Positions 26,728-35,600 of a stretch of DNA of 64,000 bases are shown here, one piece after another. The position numbers and the translations under genes are program-made. Source of the stretch: Bacteroidia bacterium. Its GTDB lineage: Bacteria; Bacteroidota; Bacteroidia; UBA4408. The notes under the pieces were generated by a model. It ran no database searches and was not told where the DNA came from. It saw only the letters and a program-made list of their open reading frames with translations. Where the stretch lies: positions 62,001 to 126,000 of the forward strand of contig JADLFI010000018.1 in NCBI GenBank assembly GCA_020845635.1, written 5' to 3'. Each line of letters begins with the position of its first letter. The stretch's first letter is position 1.

Positions 26728-26757
26728 AAAGGTTGTTTGATTTATCAAACAACCTTT
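26728..26757 (-). terminator. Terminator of the ssb operon
   Basis: Arms AAAGGTTGTTTGAT and ATCAAACAACCTTT form a stem; read on the minus strand it is followed by a run of nine T. It lies about 20 bases after the stop of the second ssb gene. Confidence 0.88.
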
Positions 26758-26778
26758 AAGCTAACATATAATATTTGT

Positions 26779-27126
26779 TTAGTTTTGATTTTTAGGCTGC
26801 CCTACCATCAAAAACTCGTTAACTACAATCTCGGTAACATATCGTGTAATCCCATTTTTATCGGTATAGTTGCGATTGGCAATTTTTCCCTCTATGGCAA
26901 CTTCCGACCCCTTTCTTAAATAGTTCTCGGCAATTGAGGCTTTATTTCCCCAGGCCACTATATTATGCCAGGTGGTATCTTTTACCGGATTACCTTTGGC
27001 ATCCTTGTAGGTTTCTGATGTTGCTATACTAAATCGGGCTACTTTCTTGTTGTTCATGGCTGATTTAATTTCAGGATTCATTCCCAAATTACCAATTAAT
27101 CTTACGGAGTTTCTTAAATTATTCAT
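26779..27126 (-). CDS. ssb: Single-stranded DNA-binding protein, short paralog 2
   Basis: 115 aa consisting of one OB-fold (NSVRLIGNLGMNPEIK, KVARFSIATSETYKD, TTWHNIVAWGNKASIAENYLRKGSEVAIEGKI). SSB coats single-stranded DNA in replication and repair. It ends shortly after the fold (LMVGQPKNQN) and lacks the acidic DDDIPF-type tail through which E. coli SSB recruits partners. It sits 45 bases after a close paralog with nearly the same N-terminus (RNSVRLIGNLGMNPEIK in both), so the pair arose by tandem duplication. A terminator follows directly. Confidence 0.92.
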   Translation of the reverse strand: MNNLRNSVRLIGNLGMNPEIKSAMNNKKVARFSIATSETYKDAKGNPVKDTTWHNIVAWGNKASIAENYLRKGSEVAIEGKIANRNYTDKNGITRYVTEIVVNEFLMVGQPKNQN

Positions 27127-27171
27127 GACTTTTATTTTTTATAGTTGTTGTATTAATTTTCTTTTATTTGA

Positions 27172-27513
27172 TTAGTTACTTTTTGATCCTAACATTAAAA
27201 TTTCACTTACAATAATTTCGGTAACATATCTTTTTACACCTTCTTTATCATTATAACTGCGACTTGTAAGTTTGCCTTCAATAGCTACTTCGTTCCCTTT
27301 TTTTAGGTATTTCTCTACTATCTTTGCTTGATTTCCCCAAGCTATAAGATTATGCCATTGTGTTTCGGTAACTTTCTCGCCTTCTTCGTTTTTGTAGGTT
27401 TCGTTTGTGGCAATGCTGAACTTGGCCATCTTTTTGTCATTGGCAATTTCTTTAATTTCAGGGTTCATACCCAAGTTACCAATTAATCTTACGGAGTTTC
27501 TTAAATTTTTCAT
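27172..27513 (-). CDS. ssb: Single-stranded DNA-binding protein, short paralog 1
   Basis: 113 aa, single OB-fold closely related to the downstream ssb (KMAKFSIATNETYKNEEG, TQWHNLIAWGNQAKIVEKYLKKGNEVAIEGKL). It also ends directly after the fold (ILMLGSKSN), without an acidic C-terminal tip. It is first in a two-gene operon. Upstream, CAAAGATG (27592-27599) is a one-mismatch -7 element for the minus strand. The two proteins might form mixed tetramers, or one may be specialised; this is inference. Confidence 0.92.
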   Translation of the reverse strand: MKNLRNSVRLIGNLGMNPEIKEIANDKKMAKFSIATNETYKNEEGEKVTETQWHNLIAWGNQAKIVEKYLKKGNEVAIEGKLTSRSYNDKEGVKRYVTEIIVSEILMLGSKSN

Positions 27514-27949
27514 GTGTTTAAATTTTTAGTTATTAATATTTATTTGAATTTTTATTTTGTTGTTCAAAACCCTTGTTTGATTTTGATGGTGCAAAGATGA
27601 TACGACTCCAAAAAATTACTCGGTATGCAAATAATTCTATTCGGATACAGTCGTTTGTAAACGCTTAAAAACGATTGTTAGTTTAATGAGATATTTAATT
27701 AAGACATTGATAATCAATATAATTATTATGTGTTTTATCGAATTGCTCATTTTATTTCTTAATAGTTTTGAAGTTCAATAAAAATTAAACTTTAGTTGTC
27801 AACAAGAGAATAAATGGGAAGCTGATAGTTGAAAATATTAAATTTTTTTCCTTGAAATTTTGAGTACAATATTGCTATGACCAACTTCCTAAATTTTAGA
27901 ATAAATCAATTAAAAAGCTAATTTTACTTTTTGTTTTTAACTTTAAACC
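27514..27949. other. Intergenic region between ssb and amidohydrolase
   Basis: About 435 AT-rich bases separating the divergent ssb operon and amidohydrolase gene. Apart from the near-match promoter for ssb at 27592-27599, I see no ORF, RNA gene, or strong inverted repeat. Confidence 0.4.
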
Positions 27950-29149
27950 ATGCCCTATTTTAAAGCCGATTATATTTATACCATTAGCTCTGCGCCAATA
28001 AAAAATGGGGTGGTTTTTACCGATAATCAAGGCTTAATTATTGATATTTTTAATGAAACGGAAAGCCTGTTTTTAGAAGCGTCCGAGATTCAAGCATTTA
28101 ATGGGATTATTTGCCCCGGGTTTGTTAACGCACATTGTCATTTGGAGCTATCACACTTGTGGAATAAAATACCTGAAAATACCGGCTTGGCGGGCTTTAT
28201 AAAACAATTGCAGCAATTCCGCCAAATAGATGTTGAATTAATCGAAAACAAGGCTGTTGAATGGCAGCAAAAAATGTATCATGCAGGAATTGTTGCCGTT
28301 GGCGACATCTGTAACAGTACTCATAGTTTAAAGGCTAAGTCGTTAGGGCTTTTGCATTATCATAATTTTATTGAGCTTTTTGCATTTGATAGTGATAAGG
28401 CCGAAAGCAGCTATAAACATGGGATTAAAATATTGGACAGCTTTAAGCAAAACATTGAAGTGTATAACAGGTATTTTACTTCGTCCATTACGCCACACGC
28501 GCCCTATAGCACTTCTGCGAATTTAATATCCCTCATTTCAAAAAATCATCAAGCTCATTTGCCTTTGAGCATACATAACCAAGAGAGTCCGGCTGAGAAC
28601 GAGTTTTTTATTGAAGGAAAAGGAGATTTAATGCAAATGATAAACGATTTTGGGATTAATACAACTCATTGGGAAGTACATCCCGAGGGGTCGTTAAGAA
28701 GTATAGCAGCTTTGCTGCATAGGCCTGTAAAAATAATATGGGTTCATAATACTTGTTCAAGCCGCAATGAAGTTATGCAAGTACAGCAAATGCTGCCCGA
28801 CTCGTATTGGTGCCTTTGCCCTAATGCCAATTTATATATCGAAAACAGATTACCCGATTTTTCTATTTTTAATACTATATCATCAAATGTTTGCCTGGGA
28901 ACAGATAGCTTAGCTTCAAATCACGATTTAAGTATATTAAACGAAATGCAATTAATCAGTAAGCAAACTGAAATTAAGTTTGATACTTTACTTCAATGGG
29001 CTACCATTAATGGAGCAAAAGCTTTAGGTTTTGATAAACTTTTAGGCAGTATCGAAAAAGGTAAAAAATGTGGATTAAATTTACTTCAAATCAGTCAACC
29101 TGAACATCCGGTAATTCATCAGGAATGTACTGTAAAACGGTTAATTTAG
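27950..29149 (+). CDS. Amidohydrolase (chlorohydrolase/deaminase family)
   Basis: 399 aa with the metal-dependent hydrolase layout: small N-terminal beta domain, PGFVNAHCHLELSH (metal-binding HxH near 63-65), TPHAPYS, the substrate/metal segment IHNQES, a mid His in WVHNTCSS, and the metal Asp in CLGTDSLASNHDLS. This belongs to the TrzN/SsnA/MtaD-like subgroup, which includes cytosine/guanine deaminases, S-adenosylhomocysteine deaminase and the aminofutalosine deaminase of the futalosine menaquinone route. No menaquinone gene lies nearby, so the substrate is left open. Stand-alone gene. Confidence 0.82.
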   Translation: MPYFKADYIYTISSAPIKNGVVFTDNQGLIIDIFNETESLFLEASEIQAFNGIICPGFVNAHCHLELSHLWNKIPENTGLAGFIKQLQQFRQIDVELIENKAVEWQQKMYHAGIVAVGDICNSTHSLKAKSLGLLHYHNFIELFAFDSDKAESSYKHGIKILDSFKQNIEVYNRYFTSSITPHAPYSTSANLISLISKNHQAHLPLSIHNQESPAENEFFIEGKGDLMQMINDFGINTTHWEVHPEGSLRSIAALLHRPVKIIWVHNTCSSRNEVMQVQQMLPDSYWCLCPNANLYIENRLPDFSIFNTISSNVCLGTDSLASNHDLSILNEMQLISKQTEIKFDTLLQWATINGAKALGFDKLLGSIEKGKKCGLNLLQISQPEHPVIHQECTVKRLI

Positions 29150-29409
29150 TTAAATCATAAAAACCTTACAGATTATTATAAGATACCCAAAAAACCAAGC
29201 TTTTCCCGTAATTCTACCAACAATTTTTAACATTAAAATAAGGTTTATAATATTGATTTTGTAAATAAATAGAAACAAGTAATTATAAGTTAGGAATATC
29301 CCCAAAAAATGAGTACCTTTATTTATAAATTACAATATAAAATAGCTAAGTTATTTTGCATAGATTAATCAGCTATAAAATAATAGTATAATAACCTAAA
29401 ATATAAAAC

Positions 29410-29748
29410 ATGAAAAAGATAATAGCATCGAGCTTATTTACTGCTTTATTTTTAATGAGTACCATTCTTTTAGCTTCCGATACGGTAACCGAAAAGTTTA
29501 AAGTATGGGGAAACTGTGGAATGTGTAAAAAAACAATCGAAAAATCACTACGTATTGAAGGGGTAAGTAAAGCCTCGTGGGATGTGAAAAGTAAAGAGAT
29601 AACCGTAACTTATAACCCTAAGAAAACAGATTTAAAGACTATTCAAAATGCTATTTGTGCTGCCGGATATGATAATGATGGATGTAAGGGTAGCGATGCT
29701 GCTTATAATAAACTACACTCTTGCTGTAAATACGACAGAAAAGAGTAA
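29410..29748 (+). CDS. Secreted heavy-metal-associated (HMA) domain protein
   Basis: 112 aa with a signal peptide (cleavage near LLASDT) and one HMA domain, metal motif GNCGMCKKTIEKSL (CxxC at about 37-40), like the periplasmic mercury/copper binders MerP and CopZ. The C-terminal tail is Cys-rich (ICAAGYDNDGCKG, SCCKYDRKE). It could bind copper or another soft metal in the periplasm. No transporter or metal ATPase is adjacent. A near-match promoter (TTATTTTG) lies about 50 bases upstream. Confidence 0.83.
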   Translation: MKKIIASSLFTALFLMSTILLASDTVTEKFKVWGNCGMCKKTIEKSLRIEGVSKASWDVKSKEITVTYNPKKTDLKTIQNAICAAGYDNDGCKGSDAAYNKLHSCCKYDRKE

Positions 29749-29925
29749 TACTTTGCATGTTGATTAGTTCTTATGATTATCTCATTGCGCAAATACAAGT
29801 TTTATTTAATATATTGTTGTATTTAGAATAATTCTTCCTTACCTTAGCTACTCTGTTTACAGGCTACTTAATAGATTTATATATTTATGAAAGTTGCCTA
29901 AAGGAATTTAACCGAAATATACTTT

Positions 29926-31815
29926 ATGAGAATATTTATTAGATTTTCGTTTATGTTGGCGCTATTACTTGTAATTGCTTGTAACAGTAATAAAGAAAGT
30001 AATGAAAGCAATAACACAGAACCGGCAAAAGATACCCATTCATTTGCCAATGCCGATAAAATAAGTGTATCGCATATACATTTAGATTTAAATGTTGATT
30101 TTGATAAATCAGTATTACGCGGCATGGCTACATTAAGTTTGCAGCACCACTTACCTGCCGACACTTTATGGCTTGATACCCGAGGATTAAACATATTCTC
30201 AGTAACACTTAATAACGATACCAGTAAAAAAATAAATTATTATTTAGGCGCCACCACACCTTTTAAGGGAAGTGCATTAGGAATTCCGGTAAACAAAACA
30301 ACTCAAACAGTTCAAATAAAATACCAGACAACAGAAGAGAGTGTTGCTTTGCAATGGCTTACTCCTGAACAAACCGCAGGAAAAGATTTCCCTTTCTTGT
30401 TTACCCAATCCGAAGCAAATTTAGCTCGCAGTTGGGTACCATGTCAGGACAGCCCGGGAGTGCGTTTTACATATAGTGCAGATATTACGGTTCCGCCTAA
30501 TATGTTGGCATTAATGAGTGCAGAAAACCCACAGAAAAAGAATGATAGTGGAAAATATCATTTTGAGATGAAAGAAAAAATTCCGGCATATTTAATGGCC
30601 TTGGCAGTTGGCAATATTGAATTTTTAGCTACCGGACAGCGTACAGGAGTGTATTCCGAACCGGCCATGGTACATAAAGCAGTAGTTGAATTTTCTGAAA
30701 TGGACGATATGGTAAAAACTGCCGAAATGTTGTATGGCCCTTACCGATGGGGCAGATTTGATGTTATTGTTTTGCCACCTGCTTTCCCTTTTGGCGGAAT
30801 GGAAAATCCTCGACTAACATTTTTAACACCTACCTTGGTGGTTGGTGATAAATCATTGACCGCTGTAGTGGCACATGAGTTAGCACATTCGTGGAGTGGT
30901 AATTTGGTAACCAATGCTACTTGGAACGACTTTTGGTTAAATGAAGGATTTACTGTTTATTTTGAAAGAAGAATTATTGAGAGGTTAAAAAGTAAAGATT
31001 TTGCCGATATGCAAGCAGTATTGGGTAGGCAGGATTTAGAGGAGACTTTGGAAGACCTAAAGAGTAACCCGGAGGATACTCGCCTGAAATTGAATTTGGA
31101 AAACCGCGATCCTGACGATGGTATGTCTGATGTGGCTTACGAAAAGGGATATTTATTTTTACGATTAATTGAGGAAACAGCCGGTAGGGAAAAGTTTGAT
31201 AATTTTTTAACCAATTATTTTAATGAATTTGCTTTTACAAGTATGACTACCGAAAAATTTATTCATTATCTGAAAGAAAATTTATTGAACGATAAGAATG
31301 GATTAACTAATAAAGTTAATATTGATGAATGGGTTTATAACCCCGGCATTCCGGCAAATTGTCCAATAATAGTTTCAGAAAAATTTAAAGAAATAGACAA
31401 TAAAGTTGCTGAATTTATGAAAGGGAGCAGTGCCGCCTCACTCAATTTATATAATGTTTCTACCAATGAGTGGCTGCATTTTATGGATGCTTTGCCTTTA
31501 CAATTAAGCATGAAACAATTGACCGACTTGGATAGTACCTATGGTTTTACCGATAGTGGCAATGCCGAAATATTATGTAAGTGGCTACGCAAATGTATTG
31601 CGGGCAATTATAGCAAAGCTGACGAAACATTAGAATATTTCTTAATGCATACCGGCCGAAGAAAGTTTGTAAAACCTTTGTTTTCTGAATTGGCCAAAAC
31701 ACCTGAGGGTTTAGAAAAAGCAAAAAAGATTTACGAAAAAGCCAAACCCAACTATCATGCTTTGCTGATAGCCACACTAGAACAAATTTTAGAAAAACAA
31801 ATGATAAAAGTGTAA
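29926..31815 (+). CDS. M1 aminopeptidase, leukotriene A4 hydrolase-like lipoprotein
   Basis: 629 aa. A lipobox (VIACN, Cys19) is followed by the M1 architecture: N-terminal beta domain, substrate motif FGGMENP (about 290-295), zinc site HELAHSWSGN with H317, E318, H321 and E340 in WLNEG, and a C-terminal helical domain like that of LTA4 hydrolase/aminopeptidase B. It removes N-terminal residues from peptides, probably in the periplasm or on an envelope membrane. It precedes Mrp/ApbC by 42 bases, but a functional tie is not evident. Confidence 0.93.
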   Translation: MRIFIRFSFMLALLLVIACNSNKESNESNNTEPAKDTHSFANADKISVSHIHLDLNVDFDKSVLRGMATLSLQHHLPADTLWLDTRGLNIFSVTLNNDTSKKINYYLGATTPFKGSALGIPVNKTTQTVQIKYQTTEESVALQWLTPEQTAGKDFPFLFTQSEANLARSWVPCQDSPGVRFTYSADITVPPNMLALMSAENPQKKNDSGKYHFEMKEKIPAYLMALAVGNIEFLATGQRTGVYSEPAMVHKAVVEFSEMDDMVKTAEMLYGPYRWGRFDVIVLPPAFPFGGMENPRLTFLTPTLVVGDKSLTAVVAHELAHSWSGNLVTNATWNDFWLNEGFTVYFERRIIERLKSKDFADMQAVLGRQDLEETLEDLKSNPEDTRLKLNLENRDPDDGMSDVAYEKGYLFLRLIEETAGREKFDNFLTNYFNEFAFTSMTTEKFIHYLKENLLNDKNGLTNKVNIDEWVYNPGIPANCPIIVSEKFKEIDNKVAEFMKGSSAASLNLYNVSTNEWLHFMDALPLQLSMKQLTDLDSTYGFTDSGNAEILCKWLRKCIAGNYSKADETLEYFLMHTGRRKFVKPLFSELAKTPEGLEKAKKIYEKAKPNYHALLIATLEQILEKQMIKV

Positions 31816-31857
31816 GCCTAAGGCTGAATTAATATATATAACTAATCCAAAATAAAA

Positions 31858-32949
31858 ATGATAACAATAGAACAAGTATTAGAAGCGTTGAAAAACGTTG
31901 ATGACCCCGACTTTAAAAAAGATATAGTAACATTGGGAATGGTAAAAGATATAAAGATTGATGGCAAAAAAGTTTCTTTTACCGTAGTACTTACCACACC
32001 GGCATGTCCTATGAAAGATATGATACATAAGGCTTGTGTTACTGCCATTACACATTTCGTAGATAAAGAAGCACAGGTTAATGTGAATATGACCGCTAAA
32101 GTTACTTCGCACCGCAACAATGACGGCCCTCTGTTGCCCGGAGTAAAAAATATAATTGCTGTAGCTTCCGGGAAGGGTGGGGTAGGAAAATCTACCGTAG
32201 CTTCCAATTTAGCTGTTGGCTTAGCTTTAAATGGGGCTAAAGTAGGCTTGGTTGATGCTGATATTTACGGGCCTTCGGTGCCAATGATGTTTGATGTAAT
32301 AAATGAAAAGCCTTTGGTGACTCAGAAAGATGGAAAAAACTATATTATACCTGTTGAATCTTATGGTGTAAAATTATTATCTATAGGATTCTTTGCCGAT
32401 ACTTCGCAAGCAATAGCTTGGCGCGGACCAATGGCCAGCAAGGCTTTAAATCAAATGTTTTCTGATGCCGATTGGGGGGAGCTGGACTATTTATTGGTTG
32501 ATTTACCTCCCGGAACAGGTGATATACATTTAAGTTTGGTACAATCTGTTCCGGTTACAGGAGCTATTGTAGTTAGCACTCCACAAGCTGTGGCCTTAGC
32601 TGATGCGCAGAAAGGAGTTAGTATGTTTAAGTTGCCTTCTATTAACGTACCGGTATTGGGTATTATTGAAAATATGTCATACTTTACTCCCGAAGAGTTA
32701 CCTGAGAATAAGTATTATATTTTTGGCAGAGACGGTGCCAAGCGACTGGCCGAAAGATTAAATGTTCCATTGTTGGGAGAAGTTCCGTTAATCCAAAGTA
32801 TTAGAGAAGCAGGTGATGCCGGACGACCTGCAGCCATGCAGGACAATACCCTACAATCAAATATTTTTAGAGAAATTGCACAACGTGTTGCGCAAGAAGT
32901 AGCCATAAAAAATGCCGAGAAACAGAATGCTCAGGTACAACAGGCTTAG
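31858..32949 (+). CDS. apbC: Mrp/ApbC-type Fe-S cluster carrier ATPase
   Basis: 363 aa. An N-terminal DUF59/MIP18 domain (about 1-85, with the Cys in TTPACPMKD) precedes the deviant Walker A ASGKGGVGKST (102-113) and Walker A'/B segments GLVDADIYGPSVPM and LLVDLPPGTGD. This family carries or assembles iron-sulfur clusters. The C-terminal CxxC common in other Mrp proteins is not visible: the region reads ENMSYFTPEELPENKYYIFG with no cysteines there, a variation also met in Bacteroidota. A bidirectional hairpin terminator follows. Confidence 0.92.
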   Translation: MITIEQVLEALKNVDDPDFKKDIVTLGMVKDIKIDGKKVSFTVVLTTPACPMKDMIHKACVTAITHFVDKEAQVNVNMTAKVTSHRNNDGPLLPGVKNIIAVASGKGGVGKSTVASNLAVGLALNGAKVGLVDADIYGPSVPMMFDVINEKPLVTQKDGKNYIIPVESYGVKLLSIGFFADTSQAIAWRGPMASKALNQMFSDADWGELDYLLVDLPPGTGDIHLSLVQSVPVTGAIVVSTPQAVALADAQKGVSMFKLPSINVPVLGIIENMSYFTPEELPENKYYIFGRDGAKRLAERLNVPLLGEVPLIQSIREAGDAGRPAAMQDNTLQSNIFREIAQRVAQEVAIKNAEKQNAQVQQA

Positions 32950-32976
32950 TTTTATGAATATGTTTGAATGAATAAT

Positions 32977-33018
32977 AAAAAAAGAGCTGCAACAATTATT
33001 GTTGCAGCTCTTTTTTTT
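32977..33018. terminator. Bidirectional terminator between apbC and the ybjN-like gene
   Basis: GC-cored stem AAGAGCTGCAAC / GTTGCAGCTCTT extended by A and T runs on both sides; perfect symmetry over about 20 bases per arm with one central base. Confidence 0.9.
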
Positions 33019-33038
33019 AAGCAAGGGAAAGTTGCCTA

Positions 33039-33494
33039 TTAATTATTGCTAATAGGATTATCCGTTGGTCTTTTATCCCAACTTCCCTCGTACTTAAATG
33101 ACAGTTTGCCGTAATAATCATTAGAGTAAAATGCCACTCTATCCAAAGTGGCAACTATTTCGCTTTGATCTAAATTATCAGATTCACGTAAATTCAGAAC
33201 ATACATCCAATTGTCCTTAATACTTATCCATGAACCATAGAGATTATGATTAATCTCGAGTATGTTCCTAAAAATTTCTTCATGGTTTCTATCCGGAACC
33301 CGAAGCAAAGGGCTCATTACCTGAAAATAGTATCTATTGGGATTGTCGGGAAAGTTAAATATATCAATCCACACGGTTGACCCCTTATAACTGATAGTCC
33401 ATTGTCCGGGCTTATCGCCACGACTTAAAACAGGGTCTTTCCCTATTTCTACAATGCTTTGTTCAACTAAGAACGATAATGATTCTAATGTCAT
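33039..33494 (-). CDS. YbjN-domain protein
   Basis: 151 aa soluble alpha/beta protein with the pattern of YbjN/type III chaperone-like folds: an N-terminal helix (LESLSFLVEQSIVEIG), a beta sheet with Trp and Phe (GQWTISYKGSTVWIDIFNF), RYYFQVMSPLLRVP, then FRNILEINHNLYGSWISIKDNWMYVL. The biochemical role of this fold class is unclear; some members act as chaperone-like or stress proteins. It is last in the five-gene operon starting with the UbiA-family gene, 21 bases after the AlkB-like gene. Confidence 0.7.
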   Translation of the reverse strand: MTLESLSFLVEQSIVEIGKDPVLSRGDKPGQWTISYKGSTVWIDIFNFPDNPNRYYFQVMSPLLRVPDRNHEEIFRNILEINHNLYGSWISIKDNWMYVLNLRESDNLDQSEIVATLDRVAFYSNDYYGKLSFKYEGSWDKRPTDNPISNN

Positions 33495-33515
33495 AACTCA
33501 AAATAATTAATTAAT

Positions 33516-34130
33516 CTATTTGTCTTCAAAACTAATAATATTTCTGAAAGTTAAGTTAATACGAGGAGTAATTATTTTCTTAGTTAGAGGTAACTGATGT
33601 TTCCAATACTCCTGAATGGAACCTTGCATCAAAAGTAAACTACCATGCTTTAGAGAAATTGATATAACTTGCTTTGATGCTTTATGCTTAAATTTAAAGA
33701 TGCGCTCGGCTCCCAAACTTAATGAGGCAATACATCCATTTTTTACTAATTCGGGCTCATTGTCGCTATGCCAACCTAAACCTTCGTTGCCATCATGGTA
33801 TAAGTTTAATAAACAGGAGTTAAAAGAAGTGGAACAAAAACTTTCAACATACGACTTCAGGGCAAATATTTCATCAGTCCAGGCTAAAGCAGTTTTTACC
33901 GTGTTTGAATATTTGTAAGTATAGTCCTGATTGCCATACCAGGCCACCTTGCGTTTGGTTGTGTATTTCTTTCCGAAAATTATTACTTCATCATGTTGCC
34001 AAGGCACATTTAATAGCAATATATTGAAATAATAATCTGCTTGCGAGGGGGTTAAAACATTTTCTATATAGTATGCCTCCCCTTCAAAAGGTATAATATT
34101 GTTGGTTCTTATGCTTTTATGGACAGACAT
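33516..34130 (-). CDS. AlkB-like 2-oxoglutarate/Fe(II) dioxygenase
   Basis: 204 aa. The iron ligands are visible: HxD in LGWHSDNEPEL and the distal His in EYWKHQLP, with the 2-oxoglutarate-binding Arg in RINLTFRNI. The nucleotide-recognition part contains WYGNQDYTYKYS. AlkB-type enzymes remove methyl groups from N1-methyladenine and N3-methylcytosine in DNA or RNA. It lies 2 bases after the ctlX stop, so expression of the two is coupled, although their functions appear unrelated. Confidence 0.9.
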   Translation of the reverse strand: MSVHKSIRTNNIIPFEGEAYYIENVLTPSQADYYFNILLLNVPWQHDEVIIFGKKYTTKRKVAWYGNQDYTYKYSNTVKTALAWTDEIFALKSYVESFCSTSFNSCLLNLYHDGNEGLGWHSDNEPELVKNGCIASLSLGAERIFKFKHKASKQVISISLKHGSLLLMQGSIQEYWKHQLPLTKKIITPRINLTFRNIISFEDK

Positions 34131-34132
34131 AG

Positions 34133-35020
34133 TTAAAACAATTCGGCCATCATACAGCGTACACTTCCTCCACCTATACTCTCTATTGTTGGTATAGCTA
34201 TACTGATAATTTTATGTTTTTCAGATATTTTATTGACTTGCTCGGGCGATAATGATTGGTATGCACTTTGCGACATAATCAGAAATAGTTCGTTATTCTT
34301 ATTTCTAAGACACAACATATTGCCGGCAAAATTTTCAATTTGTAAGGCACTTAAAGTTATTATTTCCTTTTGAGTATTTTTAAAACTTTCTATTAATTTT
34401 TCTCTGTCATCAGGAGCCACAATATCTAACCCAATAATGGCTAAAGCAGGCGTTAAAGCCATTACTACATTAGTGTGGTAAACTGGCTGATGATAACGAT
34501 CGTAAGCCCTGAAGGAAATAACTTCGAAACCTGACTTCTCCGAAAAACAATTAAGGGCTTTTGTTGTTGTTCGAGGCGATAAAGCGGCATAGGCAATTTT
34601 ATTCTGGTGATCTAATACTAAACTTCCGGTGCCTTCAAGTATTTCACCTTCATTCTCAAGATAACTTAAATCAATTATATTTTCTGAATTATAGCCCAGC
34701 CTTTCGAGAATCTCCATACGTCTTTCAATTCTTCTGTTATGATGAAGCATAGGATAAATAAAGCAAGTATTGTTGAGGTGTGTGCTAAACCAATTGTTAG
34801 GAAAAACAGCATCGGGCTTTGTTGGATATAAAGTATCGTTAATTACCATTACTTCAATACCGGCATGCTCTAAAATATTTACCATTGAATCAAATTCATT
34901 TAAGGCCGATTGAGGACTTATGTTTGAAGTTTTTTTTTGAAAACTGTTGGTACTTGCTGTTTGTTCATTATAACCGAAAGCCGCAGGTTTTATCATTAAT
35001 ATTTTGCTGGCAGTAAACAT
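34133..35020 (-). CDS. ctlX: CtlX-type amidinotransferase-fold hydrolase
   Basis: 295 aa of the arginine-deiminase/amidinotransferase superfamily. Motifs: PDAVFPNNWFSTH, EGTGSLVLD, the catalytic His in YHTNVVMAL and the nucleophilic Cys near the C-terminus in GGGSVRCMMAE. This arrangement matches the CtlX group associated with citrulline/arginine use in Bacteroidota. The exact reaction is not proven by sequence. It lies directly adjacent to the maf stop (no gap) and 2 bases before the AlkB-like gene. Confidence 0.87.
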   Translation of the reverse strand: MFTASKILMIKPAAFGYNEQTASTNSFQKKTSNISPQSALNEFDSMVNILEHAGIEVMVINDTLYPTKPDAVFPNNWFSTHLNNTCFIYPMLHHNRRIERRMEILERLGYNSENIIDLSYLENEGEILEGTGSLVLDHQNKIAYAALSPRTTTKALNCFSEKSGFEVISFRAYDRYHQPVYHTNVVMALTPALAIIGLDIVAPDDREKLIESFKNTQKEIITLSALQIENFAGNMLCLRNKNNELFLIMSQSAYQSLSPEQVNKISEKHKIISIAIPTIESIGGGSVRCMMAELF

Positions 35021-35599
35021 TTAAAAAGCTATTAAATTCTCGTATAGTTCTTTGGTTGGAAGCCCCATAACATTATAAAAACTACCATGTATTTTTTCAA
35101 CCCCCGTAAGGCCAATCCAGTCTTGTGCACCATAACTACCGGCCTTATCAAATGGCTTGTAATGGGTAATATAATAATCTATTTCATCATTACTTAAAGG
35201 TTTAAAAAACACTTCGGTTCGGGCATAAAAACAATGCTGTTTTGATATACTTGTTAGACACACCCCGGTATATACTTCATGTTTATTGCCCGATAATGAT
35301 TGAAGCATTTGAAAAGCCTCCCGGTAGTTTTCGGGCTTATTTATGGCCTTGTTGTTGAGCCATACTATGGTATCTGCTGTAATTAACAGTTGTTGTTCTT
35401 GAAGTTGGGCTTTTAAAAAATCTGCTTTCTTTTTTGATAAAAAAAGGGGTATTTCCTGTGCTTTTAAATGTTCCGGAAAATCTTCATCAATATTGGCTAC
35501 AATGGTTTCAAAATTTATTCCCAAATCATGCAAAAGCTGTTTTCTCCTTGGTGAGCCTGAACCTAATATAATTTTATATTTATTGGAAATTTCTAGCAT
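35021..35599 (-). CDS. maf: Maf-family nucleotide pyrophosphatase
   Basis: 192 aa from ATG 35599 (MLEISNKYKIILGSGSPRR); the ORF track includes 11 extra codons reading back into the ubiA-like gene. The Maf signature LGSGSPRRKQLL at the N-terminus, ITADTIVW and KPFDKAGSYGAQDWIG are all present. Maf proteins hydrolyse non-canonical or dTTP/UTP nucleoside triphosphates. Start codon is only 1 base from the upstream stop, implying coupling. Confidence 0.93.
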   Translation of the reverse strand: MLEISNKYKIILGSGSPRRKQLLHDLGINFETIVANIDEDFPEHLKAQEIPLFLSKKKADFLKAQLQEQQLLITADTIVWLNNKAINKPENYREAFQMLQSLSGNKHEVYTGVCLTSISKQHCFYARTEVFFKPLSNDEIDYYITHYKPFDKAGSYGAQDWIGLTGVEKIHGSFYNVMGLPTKELYENLIAF

Positions 35600-35600
35600 A

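Noticed and set aside
31842-32207. 121-aa minus-strand ORF over apbC
   Set aside because: Shadow of the DUF59/Walker region of apbC.
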